Positions 45,401-54,358 of a DNA stretch of 64,000 bases are shown one piece after another (positions within the stretch are counted from its first letter, which is position 1; the number at the start of each line of letters is the position of its first letter). Both the position numbers and the translations under genes were made by a program. Source of the stretch: Acrasis kona (Eukaryota; Heterolobosea; Eutetramitea; Acrasida; Acrasidae); contig JAOPGA020000476.1 in assembly GCA_026419775.2 (NCBI GenBank), forward strand, positions 1 through 64,000, in the 5' to 3' direction. Below the pieces are notes generated by a model. It saw only the letters and a list, made by a program, of their open reading frames with translations, did no database searches and was not told where the DNA came from.

Positions 45401-45770
45401 ATGTGGACAAATTTACTCAGTGAGCGTGAATTTGTATAATAGGGGAAATATGCCTGGTCGATTCACTGTGAAACATCATAATAAGAGCACATGGTTTCAT
45501 TCTTCGAGAGATGTGAGGGAGAATAGTAGCATGTTGGTCAAGTATCAACATGGTAGCATAGCGCCTGGGTTAAGTACCGAAATTGTGTTCGAGATTCATG
45601 CGGTCAAGGTTCAGGTGTTGACGTTTGATGTGGAGATTACAACGGAGCAACACGTGATTACTGTGCCTGTTACTGCAAACGTTGTGACCAGGAATACTTT
45701 TGCCACCCAAAAGTATCAATTAAATAACAGAGTAAAGATTTGTACGCCATCTCGTCAAAATGTTGATTAA
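42465..45770 (+). CDS. SPAG17: SPAG17/PF6-like central-apparatus protein, C-terminal part
   Basis: Single-exon frame of 1101 residues, ATG at 42465. It has repeated D-G-S/D-G-T units with alternating hydrophobic residues (about residues 85-470), which in SPAG17 form the C-terminal beta-repeat region, the R-L-F-I-L-R-K-S-D-G-S-G segment, an R-x-x-I-I-K-K-G-Y-x-x-W segment, then poly-Gln and Gln/Asn-rich linkers, and finally an immunoglobulin-like ASH (ASPM-SPD2-Hydin) domain in the last 130 residues (H-P-L-S-V-S-F-G-H-L-V-C-G-Q ... I-A-P-G-L-S-T-E-I). SPAG17 is the scaffold of the C1a projection that controls beat. It is encoded directly downstream of an apparent N-terminal half on the same strand. 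Confidence 0.7.
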   Translation: METLDLHQKDIMEESKELLEYRRSDTLRRALDLLKPPVDPALQPNETEANIKPIAEVLPLEPPIKKAKTQKAINHRTLISSDGSQRLIMEGPGADLQVDCCTMYPSDGSIIRSTIREGLFRSTCCDVYKDGVLFGFGNSHQKYFFYSTFEDSSSLVLKDFNTSYCSSGGLVVDLNSEGTVDMCFPGEVTRGEQSKKIFGAGYHGLIKNTEEKMTTEVTAVIENVNIYDMESSSLQNVLTREISRSILSNGDVVRRFESNGKFKNISQLLCSNGEVHSTFSSNCWLSCYLDGSMVVEHAASKLKLDISKLKFAENFDPVTQASVYSREDLVMTVKYPDNTILVRHADGTRIWSLQNGSKLITKDSYASVLIDSKGNVDVECPDATLIHCSPSENTFSIFKEGHNISVDVKSSQVQLQPSSLPFHNNRRAHSLKATPATVKTRAHGTFIFDYKNGGMRTMDTHGHEFIVNSQGSIVIKYKSETRDENAPTYQDLWNNNDAIVPSQRVTTYGSIPDISHTLEIHQPRLFILRKSDGSGSEFLSSQDVDPYIRTALANSESTSTTEEINHEGLKTFTFLTPHQSIVTDSCLGDPSTSHPIPRGLLPILPDQHINQKQITKAFHYRKLVKFPSLTRDERTIIKKGYDRWVQWYHQREQYRREQIELENQHSHQPLENQDETSSQQQQQQQQQDDEEEQMIQMRIKELIERKQNQRMQQFENQDQTDDAQDKDQVIADEQQTEEGDENDTYVSEQDEVFTSDDFPVNIEQHTIQQKQQNTTTNTNPPQKLSYWYDIKGREAWEKLTTQKNQMTLPEPRFSDDNNHHVHAHSNEKELLQVDMSDLGSRMSSPPPLSTSGTPLHYQHHQYLFTKQQPREHSALPLVKQATSIVNSSYKRVEDGTRRKLNTVSMVSLKNLNNNASSSSNTYFKNASSTNAINTTGHPVPQQQQQVNTSSFMMASSPKINQEGPLLMIHPLSVSFGHLVCGQIYSVSVNLYNRGNMPGRFTVKHHNKSTWFHSSRDVRENSSMLVKYQHGSIAPGLSTEIVFEIHAVKVQVLTFDVEITTEQHVITVPVTANVVTRNTFATQKYQLNNRVKICTPSRQNVD

Positions 45771-45782
45771 AAAATTTTTAAT

Positions 45783-46453
45783 TTAATTACGAACGAATTT
45801 TTCTGGATTGAAACAAAATTTTCTCTCAAAATCTGGTAAATTCTCACATAGTGTTTTAAATTCATTCAAGGATATTTTCTTGTTTCCATCAATGTCACAT
45901 TCCTCGAATACTTTTGCAGCTGCGGCTGGAATTGATATATCTTTTACATTTCTCTTTGTTGAAGCGGTCATGTATTTATCTACTAGTCTGCTTATGAGCG
46001 CTGTGACATCTTCCTCGCTCAATTGGCCATCATCATCCTTGTCAAATACGTGGAACATTACTCTAGCTTTCACTTCGAATGTTGCTTGTTTTGAAAATAC
46101 AGAGCACATGTCCAAGAAGTCTTCGAATGTAAAACCGTCGTCAGAAGCTGTTATTGTTAGGCTGTAAAAGAAACACAAAGTACGTACAAGCAAATAATTG
46201 ACATATCTTGTCTTTGAACGGGTTACAAGTAAGACACTTTAGTTTTTGTACCTCCTCGATGGGTAATACGCTGTCCTTCTTTAACGCTCCAAGCGATTGG
46301 AACACTTCCCATAAATTCAAGATTTCGTTGATGTTGAAGAAGGTACTAATAACGATTAGGTAATGGATGATATTTTGCATACTTTCCCTCAAAACTCTTC
46401 AAATCAGATTCTGTAAACACTGCTCCTCCATTTGAACTGCTAGATGCTCCCAT
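45783..46453 (-). CDS. CIB-like EF-hand calcium-binding protein
   Basis: Three exons, 46383-46453, 46184-46345 and 45783-46161, with introns of 37 and 22 nt; 203 residues. Start M-G-A-S-S-S has a myristoylation signal as in CIB1. Two canonical EF loops are seen in the last exon, D-K-D-D-D-G-Q-L-S-E-E-D and D-I-D-G-N-K-K-I-S-L-N-E; the F-E-D-F-L-D segment precedes them and C-N-P-F-K-D-K-I-C lies in exon 2, as in calcium- and integrin-binding proteins. The 22 nt second intron is required to keep frame; without it the frame stops at once. CIBs regulate kinases and adhesion; a partner is not evident. Confidence 0.85.
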
Positions 46454-46579
46454 TATTTTCAGAGTCAACTCTATTCCAGTTGTATTTTGGAACTAGGGAA
46501 TAGATAACTCCTAATTACAGCTAATAAAATTAGTTGAGTACCATTGATATTACAATCATCTGGACAACCTGCAATCAAA

Positions 46580-47584
46580 ATGAGTATCATCTCGAGTCTA
46601 TTGCGCATCCTTATTGTTGTGGTTGTAGTGGTGGCCATTATAATAGCATATATAAATCGTCTTCCAAATGCCGAGGTTAATTGGGACTCCTTAAAGAACC
46701 TAACGACTGATTCTGTTCAACATAAAATATTCGAGTTGAACAGTGGTCGTAGGATTGAATATTTTGAGTTTGGAGATCTAAATAACCCTAACGCTGAGCA
46801 GTTATTAATAATTCCAGGCACGGTGCAAACAGGTCACTATTATACTATCAGCGAAAAGTTCCACAAAGCACACAATATACGTGTGATTTGTCCCACTCTT
46901 CCTGGTTCTGGTTCAGACATTGCCGATTATCAATTTAACGCGACTAGTTATATTAACAATGATCTTGATCCTTTAATCAATCACGTCTTTCCTGAAGGCG
47001 ACTTCTCTGTTGTAGGTGTTTCTATGGGTGGTACTATAGCCTCTCACGTTGCAAGTAGATACGATCGAGTTAAAAATTTACTTTTGGGTGTATCCATGGG
47101 TCCAATGACCAATATTGAAGAGAGTGAGATAGAGTACATAACCAAGAGCAAGCCATTAAGGAGCATGATGCAAAGCAAGATAGTATCAACTTTACTCTGC
47201 TTCTTCATTTATTTAGATGTACTAAGAAAGGAGGGTGCTGTATTGAGTAAGAATGAGGTACTATCTGCTAATAGAGAAGGATTTGATCCTCAACATCGAA
47301 AGGCCATAGCAAAAGATTTCAGAAGATCAGTGACACATGGCTTCCGTGGCATGACGCATGCATTTGATGTTATGAGTTCGCCTTGGGAGGTTGACTGGGA
47401 TCAGTTGAGCAAAAAGAATGTGATCATTCTAAGTGGAGAGCTTGATGACACCGTACCCGATGAAATTCAAAAATACCTTCACAGAAAAATTAAAAATAGC
47501 AGATTCATATCTTTTGACGGAGCTCACATAGATGTTGGAGATTTATTGGAGGAGATGGTGTTATTACTTTTAAATAAAGCATAG
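46580..47584 (+). CDS. Membrane-anchored alpha/beta hydrolase
   Basis: 334 residues from the ATG at 46580 (an upstream TTG extension is ignored). Residues 5-28 form a Val/Ile membrane anchor. The hydrolase fold has I-I-P-G-T (HG-type oxyanion region), G-V-S-M-G-G as nucleophile elbow, S-G-E-L-D-D with the acid, and F-D-G-A-H-I with the His. Substrate is unknown; the monoacylglycerol-lipase-like type is common. Single exon, transcribed divergently from the CIB gene. Confidence 0.8.
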   Translation: MSIISSLLRILIVVVVVVAIIIAYINRLPNAEVNWDSLKNLTTDSVQHKIFELNSGRRIEYFEFGDLNNPNAEQLLIIPGTVQTGHYYTISEKFHKAHNIRVICPTLPGSGSDIADYQFNATSYINNDLDPLINHVFPEGDFSVVGVSMGGTIASHVASRYDRVKNLLLGVSMGPMTNIEESEIEYITKSKPLRSMMQSKIVSTLLCFFIYLDVLRKEGAVLSKNEVLSANREGFDPQHRKAIAKDFRRSVTHGFRGMTHAFDVMSSPWEVDWDQLSKKNVIILSGELDDTVPDEIQKYLHRKIKNSRFISFDGAHIDVGDLLEEMVLLLLNKA

Positions 47585-47708
47585 AATTTGTCTTTATTCA
47601 AATAACTATTTCGTTGCGCATCGTTTTATTGTTTTACAAGAATGTCAATCATAATCAGCACTACATTTGATTGGCAACAATTAAACTCAATGATGAGTTG
47701 CAAGATTA

Positions 47709-48857
47709 TTACTGTGTAATATCCTGTTCTGGTATCATTTTCGACCACAAATCAAGTATGAGCTCCTCGAATTCTTGCTCCATCAAGGTCCAATGTTCAG
47801 AATCCCGGCATTTAGACACGTCAGGAAACGATTTGGCATCTTGTGGGTGATATAACTTATTACCATATCTTACTAACAACATAAAATGCTTGAACAAAAC
47901 TACTACGTGACTACCGGCTATTTTTTGTAGCCTTATAAAATCTTGACGCAGATCACAATCATCAATTATATTATCAATGTGATAAGAGAACACATCATAA
48001 AAACTTTTCATTGGGTTATTTGAAAAAATGTCACCACCAAACTCATAAAATACATTAAATATCACTTTAAAATATGTTGCGATTGGATCGATTAAAAAGT
48101 TTGTGAGGATACCTCCTGTATTGGCTCCATCCATAATCCAGCCCCCTGATACATCTTCTGCCGCACAAGATGTAAGAATGAGACAAGGCTGTGTAGATGA
48201 GGTTCCCCAAGTACCCAAACCTTCTACAACAGCAAGACCACTATGACAACATTCGAGAATAAGAAATAGTGGATGCACAGGTTGAAGGGAATGCCAATAT
48301 GAAATTAATTTATTCAGACAGACAAGTTCTTCTGATGTATCATTATGACTTGACTTGGCCATGCTAAGATACAATTCTTTCGAGTTGGAATGTATAGACT
48401 CCACTGCCTTCCCATGACCACTCCAATAAAGTATAATTCCTTTATTATTGGAGTCTGATGTTGTTATAAACGATTCTTTTAGTACATGTTTCACATTCTT
48501 TGCGGTCACATGACCATTTACACTAAAAGAAATTGGGTATGCCAGTTTACTTATAAAATTGATGATATTTAATACATCATTGTTACTGTTTAGTAAAGAT
48601 CTTTGTAAGTATTGGTTCTCGTGAAATTGTTCAGAATGCGCGACTGCGTTTGCAATTTTTAAATGGTGTGTATTTCCAGTAAATCCTAAGCATAGAACGT
48701 GGTGAAATGTTGTATCTTTTATATTTTGGATTGATGGTCCACTTCGGTCATAATGGAATGGCTTGATATGCTTAATGAGATTGGTTATTCTTGACAGCGC
48801 CATTGACATTAAAAATGATTGCGACTTCCCTTCATCATGGCTCATTGAAGGAATCAT
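47709..48857 (-). CDS. Caspase-fold (metacaspase-like) protein
   Basis: 382 residues, ATG at 48857. A caspase hemoglobinase-fold core is suggested by Y-W-S-G-H-G-K with His148 and L-I-L-E-C-C-H-S-G with Cys204, the His/Cys dyad of clan CD (C14) peptidases; a beta strand I-I-L-Y before the His and L-F-L-I-L before the Cys fit. The usual acidic residue before the catalytic Cys of metacaspases is Asp in DxCHSG; here the sequence is E-C-C-H-S-G. There is no LSD1 zinc finger or proline-rich prodomain. The C-terminal 170 residues are helical and unlike a standard p10. Activity is plausible, specificity unknown. Divergent from the Mad3 gene. Confidence 0.65.
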   Translation of the reverse strand: MIPSMSHDEGKSQSFLMSMALSRITNLIKHIKPFHYDRSGPSIQNIKDTTFHHVLCLGFTGNTHHLKIANAVAHSEQFHENQYLQRSLLNSNNDVLNIINFISKLAYPISFSVNGHVTAKNVKHVLKESFITTSDSNNKGIILYWSGHGKAVESIHSNSKELYLSMAKSSHNDTSEELVCLNKLISYWHSLQPVHPLFLILECCHSGLAVVEGLGTWGTSSTQPCLILTSCAAEDVSGGWIMDGANTGGILTNFLIDPIATYFKVIFNVFYEFGGDIFSNNPMKSFYDVFSYHIDNIIDDCDLRQDFIRLQKIAGSHVVVLFKHFMLLVRYGNKLYHPQDAKSFPDVSKCRDSEHWTLMEQEFEELILDLWSKMIPEQDITQ

Positions 48858-48943
48858 TACAATTGAAGTCGGTCAACTCCACTATTATTAATAGTTGTGT
48901 CAATTTTGAGTTACCGTTTAGGCACAAAATAAATCCGTTAAAA

Positions 48944-50005
48944 ATGAATAACCAAGACTATGGCCCTGTGCACATATCAGAGTTTGAGGGTAGCAAGGAG
49001 AACATTAAGCCCATAAAAAAAGGAAGGAAGGCATCAGAATTAAGAAAACAATTTGCCCCACTTACCAACGTCTTTTGTGACACTTCAGCACCACAACATC
49101 AGGACAAAAATGCCATTTGCTTTGACAACCACAACACAAAACCAAAACTAGCATATGAAAGAGCAGTGTGGGAGAACCTTGTTCGTCAACCAAGTTCAGA
49201 CTGTCTTCAAACATGGTTAAATTACCTTGAGTGGATTGAGAATAGTTACCCAACACTTGGTCCAGAAAGCCAATACATCGATGTTATACAGCGCGTTTCA
49301 CGCGACTTTATGAAGAATCCAGAATTGAAGGGAAGATATTTGAACGATGAACGATTTATTTGTATCTGGTTAAAATATGCGGATACTTGTTCAGAACCTT
49401 TGGATGTTTTTGCCTTTATGGATACAAATGGAATTGGCTGTGATTATGCTCCTTTTTATGTGCAGTGGGCCACTGCTCTTGAGGATGCAAAGGATTTAAA
49501 ATCTGCAGATGCTGTTTTGTCAAGAGGGTTGAACAGAGAAGCAAAACCACTCCATCTCATGAGGTCGGCACATGAAGGATTATCATACAGACTTGCCAAG
49601 TACTTAAAGCAACAAATTACCGCACCTCGTACCCAACCTCCAACTCTCCAACGAGCACCCTTCGCACCCATTGGAAGCACATCAACATCTTCTGCAAGAC
49701 CAATGTTAACATCTGCCCCAAAATCACTGAAGCCAATTAGAATGCAACAGTCACTGGTCAAAAGAAAGAATGATGCTACTTTTAAAGTTTATAGTGACGA
49801 AAACGCACCTCAAGTTGGCAGAGTACTTCCCTTCCAATCTGAACATCAAATGACCTGGGATAGTTTGCCCACAGAAACGCAAAGTGAGAAGGAGAATACA
49901 ATGTTACCTACAAGGTGGAATCATCTAATGCCCCAACATCACATCACTTCCACTCACGTACCTCCGGCGTATGAGGAGTTTACAATATACGCAGATGAAG
50001 AATAA
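48944..50005 (+). CDS. MAD3: Mad3/BubR1-like spindle checkpoint protein
   Basis: 353 residues from the ATG at 48944 (the frame continues upstream without an advantageous start). KEN box 1 is K18-E19-N20, then the Mad3/BUB1 homology region 1 (TPR-like, about 55-200): W-E-N-L-V-R-Q-P-S-S-D and then W-L-N-Y-L-E-W-I, and R-F-I-C-I-W-L-K-Y-A-D, with D-V-F-A-F-M-D-x-N-G-I-G. A second KEN box is at 316-318. There is no kinase domain, so this is the Mad3 type, which binds Cdc20 through both KEN boxes in the mitotic checkpoint complex and inhibits the APC/C. A GLEBS/Bub3-binding stretch is not obvious. Single exon. Confidence 0.92.
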   Translation: MNNQDYGPVHISEFEGSKENIKPIKKGRKASELRKQFAPLTNVFCDTSAPQHQDKNAICFDNHNTKPKLAYERAVWENLVRQPSSDCLQTWLNYLEWIENSYPTLGPESQYIDVIQRVSRDFMKNPELKGRYLNDERFICIWLKYADTCSEPLDVFAFMDTNGIGCDYAPFYVQWATALEDAKDLKSADAVLSRGLNREAKPLHLMRSAHEGLSYRLAKYLKQQITAPRTQPPTLQRAPFAPIGSTSTSSARPMLTSAPKSLKPIRMQQSLVKRKNDATFKVYSDENAPQVGRVLPFQSEHQMTWDSLPTETQSEKENTMLPTRWNHLMPQHHITSTHVPPAYEEFTIYADEE

Positions 50006-50299
50006 CGTATGCTGTAATTTATGTTAATAATACATTTTATATTTTCAACTCCACATTTGAATTTCGATCTTTGATGTTGCACCAAACAAAAATTATACAA
50101 ACATTTGTATCGATATATCCACTTTACTTTCCTTGTTCTATTATATTAAACTCACCATTTACATCATCTTCTGTTTTTGTAGCTCAATGATGGAGTATTT
50201 CATTTCTGCGTTGCTATTCTCCTCAATCTTCGGAAATTTAATGTCCGCTTAAAAATTGTAATAGGAAGATTTTAAGAAAACAGGCACAGGATCTTTGTC
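50006..50299. other. Intergenic, one possible small reverse exon
   Basis: Between Mad3 and the ABC transporter gene. On the reverse strand about 50159-50255 an open stretch with good codon pattern ends in TAA (50159-50161), preceded by a possible AG acceptor, but no upstream exon could be joined in phase. No other feature seen. Confidence 0.2.
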
Positions 50300-52360
50300 A
50301 TGTCCAATCAAAGTAAGCCTGTTTGGAATGCCCTCGGCCACACAGCCGTGGGTTTGACTGAGCTTTTCCTAAGCATCTATCAAAACCCAAAATATAGGAA
50401 AGCGGCATCATATACAATTGGAGGAAGTGCCATTCTCACAGCAGCCTCCATCGGACTCTTGAAGTATTGGAACTTTAAGCAAAAATTAGAACAAACGGAG
50501 AATAGTACTCAAACAAAAAATAGACCAAAAGCCAAAGTTGATGGTAAATTCTTGGAGAGACTCAAGCTATTGCTAAACATTGTTGTTCCCGGAGTCAAGT
50601 AAATATTTAATTATTTTGCCTGCGCCTAACAAACATAGATCAAAGGAGTTCCTCCAGTTAATTGCATTATCCGTTGTGGTCATTGCAAGAACATTAATTA
50701 GTAATTGGTTGAGTTCATTGAGTGGTGACGTATCGAAGACACTCATTGAGTTGGACTTTAGAGAATTCTGCAGAACGCTAGCTTTGAGTAGTTTACTATC
50801 CATTGGTAGCGCGTTATTGGCACCAACACTCAAGTACCTAATCAACAAGCTCAGCTTGGAATGGCGTATATCCCTAACTAAGCACATTCACACCAAATAC
50901 TTGAGAAACATGATGTACTACAAGACCGCATACCTAAACACAGATGTTGGCAATCCGTAAGTCGTCACCCATGATGGTCCCGAAAACTAAAAAATAACAG
51001 CGATCAATGCATCACACAGGATGTTGAAAAGTTCACTGAAGGCATGTGCAGCTTGTATTCAAACTTGGTCAAGCCCATCGCCGACGTGTTGCTCTACACC
51101 TACCAATTGGTCAACATTGCAGGAACCGGAGGTCCATTGGCCATCGTCGGATACACCTCCATCTCCTTCATCTTGATGACCATCTTGAGACCTCCATTCT
51201 CCAGCATGACCAGTAAGCTACAAAACATGGAGGGTAAATTCAGATACTGTCACATTCGTACCGCCACCAACGGAGAGAGTATTGCATTCTACGGAGGAGA
51301 CGAATTAGAAAAGAGCATCGTCGACAACAGCTTCAAGGAACTCTACGACCACAAGAAGAGCTTAGTGAAGGCTCATTTATACTTTGGAATCTTTAACGAC
51401 TTTTTCGTGTTCAATCTACCTCAATGCGTGTCGTGGTTGATCGCCATGGTACCAGTGTTCTTTGGAAATCTCCAAGGAGCCAACCAAGCAGAACTAGCAA
51501 GACAGTTGCGTTACTTGGCAGCCGTCATTAGTCACGAATTCCAAGCCTTGGGAGAAATCATCACTTTGAACACCAGATTGAGCGAAATTGCAGGTTACAC
51601 CGCTAACGTTTGCAACCTACTCGAGACCATCGACGAAATCGACAAGCACGACGTCGAAAAGAGAGATAAACACTTTGAGCTCGGCGACACGATCAAATTC
51701 GAAAATGTCACATTGGTCACTCCTGCAGATGTGGTGCTCGCCAAGCACTTGACCTTTGAAGTCAAGCCAATGCACAATCTATTGGTAACTGGTCCCAACG
51801 GAACCGGTAAGAGCAGTTTGTTCAGAATCTTGGGTGGACTGTGGTACATTCAAGAAGGTATCATCAAGAAACCAGGTGGATCTCAATTACAAACCTTCGG
51901 GGACATTTACTATGTGCCCCAAAAGCCTTATAACGCTCTGGGAACGTTGAGGGATCAAATCATTTACCCTGAAGCACCAGATAGCACCAGGAGCAGGAAC
52001 ATGACCAACGATGAGTTGATTGGTTTGTTGAAGAGAGTGAGAATCGATTACATTGTCGAGAGAGAAGGTGGATTCGATATTGTGAAGAATTGGGACGATA
52101 TCTTATCGTTGGGAGAGCAACAACGTTTGGCCATGGCCAGATTGTTCTATCATAGACCAAAGTATGCCATTTTGGACGAGTGCACCAGTGCCGTTAGCGT
52201 TGATATTGAGAAGAATTTGTATCAACAATGTAAGGACGAGAACATTACGTGCGTCACTATATCGTTGAGACCTGCACTCAAGCCATACCATACTCATGAG
52301 TTGAGCTTTGATGGAGAGGGTGGATGGAAGATTGAGGAAATTACTGAAGACCAATTGTAA
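50300..52360 (+). CDS. ABCD: Peroxisomal half-size ABC transporter, subfamily D
   Basis: Three exons, 50300-50598, 50639-50956 and 51001-52360, with introns of 40 and 44 nt; 658 residues. The membrane half contains the N-P-D-Q-C-I-T-Q-D-V-E-K-F segment diagnostic of ABCD proteins and the EAA-like motif G-E-I-I-x-L-N-T-R-L-S-E-I-A-G-Y-T. The nucleotide-binding half has Walker A G-P-N-G-T-G-K-S-S, signature L-S-L-G-E-Q-Q-R, Walker B Y-A-I-L-D-E-C-T-S-A-V-S, and at the end the usual F-D-G-E-G-G-W-K. Half transporters pair to import very-long-chain acyl-CoA into peroxisomes. The switch (H-loop) histidine, in the usual S-I-T-H-R-P, is Leu here (T-I-S-L-R-P). Confidence 0.93.
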
Positions 52361-52372
52361 AGTGTGATTGTT

Positions 52373-53672
52373 TTAATCTTGTTCTTCTTCTTCATCTTGT
52401 TCATCTTCTGCTTGTTCTTCTTCTTCTTCTTGTGGTTCGTTATCTGGTTCGTAATCTAATCCTCCTTGAATGTAATCGAATCCGTATTCTTCAAAAGTTG
52501 ATTTTACGAAGCCACTCGTTTGGGAAGGAGTGGGTGCATCCCATAATACTGGCACCTAACCATGCGCTAGTGATTGGATTGTCGCAGGATGTGACATTGA
52601 CTGCTCCCTTTAATGATCTCTCTTCTCTTTGTTCCTTGGTCTCGTCGAGTTTCTCCTTTTTGGTTTCGTACCATGTTGATTGTTTTCCTTGTTTTTTGAC
52701 TTGTTTAATTGTGTATAGATTTTGTTGTCCCTTGATCTCTGTTTGGAGTCTTGAATTGAAACCTTCGAATAATGTACTTCCTCCGCATACAACAATGTTT
52801 TCACGCATGCGGCTACGTAAATCCATTGCTACTTTTGAAATGGATTCCTTCACTAGATCAACAACTCCTGTTTGTTCATTGCCGATCATGCTTGGGTTGA
52901 AGAGAATTTCTGGTATTGTGTATAATTCCTGTTCAAGTGTGATTTGAACTCCATCTGGTAATATGTAATGTTTTTGTTTCTGTTCAGGAAGCAATTCTTG
53001 TCCTTCAAAGTCGGGCGAGACGAAACATAACTTTTCTTTGATGTCTCTTGAAATTTGTTTTTCTCCCGAACTCTCCAAGGTGTATCCTTTTTCTGTTAGC
53101 ATCCGAACAAGATGGTTTGTTAGATCTCTACCACCGGTTCCTATTTGTTGGATGGCGTGCAAATCTACAAAGCCCTCAGCAACTGGCACTGCATTAGCTC
53201 CACTGTCACCAACGTCAAGTACGATACCAGTGGTGCGACCACTAGCGTACAAAGACATAAGCTGACCTAATACTAGCTTTACTTTATCAAATCCGAAAGA
53301 TTCGAAAAGTATTTCATACCACTTTTGTTTACTTACATCAGAGTTGAAAGGTGGTTCTGTGATAAGTGCTGCGTGGTCTTCAGGGAAAATTTGAAGTTCA
53401 TTATTGAAAGTATGTTTCATGAGCAACTCCATGTCATCCCAATTAGTTACAACACCATGTTCGATAGGACTTCTCATCGCAAGTAATCCGCGTCTACTTT
53501 GTGCTTGCTCTCCAACATAGGTATCTCTGCCACCTATGATACCTGAAAGAACCGCTCTCTCCTTGTGCCTTCCAACTAAAGTGGGTATGATGCATCTTGG
53601 CTCATCCTCGCCCGAGAATCCTGCCTTGATCAAACCTGCACCAACATCAACAATAACAGGTGGTTGTGACAT
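52373..53672 (-). CDS. Divergent actin-related protein, frame break near C-terminus
   Basis: ATG at 53672; the frame to 52491 codes 393 residues with the actin fold: V-D-V-G-A-G-L-I-K-A-G-F-S-G-E-D-E-P near the start (phosphate 1), L-D-V-G-D-S-G-A-N-A-V (phosphate 2), I-G-T-G-G-R-D-L-T, and V-V-C-G-G-S-T-L-F-E-G-F. A Lys/Gln/Glu-rich insertion of about 45 residues (52600-52740) separates this from the C-terminal N-P-I-T-S-A-W-L-G-A-S-I-M. The normal end continues in another frame, open from about 52555 to 52373 and carrying F-V-K-S-T-F-E-E-Y-G then an acidic tail, so a one-base shift near 52511-52514 (or a tiny intron) is needed. Orthology to a named Arp is not clear; neither canonical actin nor Arp2/3 fits. 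Confidence 0.75.
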
Positions 53673-53991
53673 TGACGTTTGTTTGTAAAGTATAACCTTT
53701 TACAATCAAAATGGTTTATAAAGTAACAGGACAAACTTTTTCATTGGTATTTATTGATGGATCTCTGTACATAGTGTTTTATTCTCATAATTATAAGCAT
53801 TCCAAGATAATCCTATTAGTAATAGTATTCCGTTTGTTGAGGTGAGACTTTTGTCAAGAGTGTATGCCTTTTATATGAACGAATGCTGCATTTGTGATAA
53901 GATTGCAAAACGCCATTTCAAGAGTGTATACCCTCTAGATGAACAAGTTCCACGGTACTATAAATACAGAACATGCTATGTAAATAATATA

Positions 53992-54144
53992 TCAAAAAAC
54001 AGTAACAAGCAGTTTGATACAAGTCTCCCTGTTACTAATACCATACATCTCATTATCCTCAACAACGTCACAAACTGTTTTGATAGAGGATTCTAGGTTG
54101 ATATGTTTCAGGTAGTCTCTAACAATACGAGGAATTGATGTCAT
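53992..54144 (-). CDS. Possible 50-residue ORF
   Basis: ATG at 54144 to TGA at 53992-53994 on the reverse strand encodes a 50-residue helical peptide. Downstream (53860-53940) two near copies of tatacactcttga occur in other frames. The forward frame over the same DNA starts with GTG and is probably fortuitous. No family recognised; it may be a first exon. Confidence 0.25.
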   Translation of the reverse strand: MTSIPRIVRDYLKHINLESSIKTVCDVVEDNEMYGISNRETCIKLLVTVF

Positions 54145-54358
54145 GGATTTCGTGAATTAGAACAAAGTGGTGGGTGATTGTGCGTGTGAGGATTGTTGTT
54201 TGTGAGATTTCTGGTTTGTTATAATTCTGACGATATAATAAAATGTCTGGCTTGGAGTCTGATTGCAACATCTATATAAAGTGACAAAGGAGCGCGACAG
54301 AATAAATTAACTAAAATATTGATAACTCAAACCACTGTTCTTTATATTACTGGAACTT

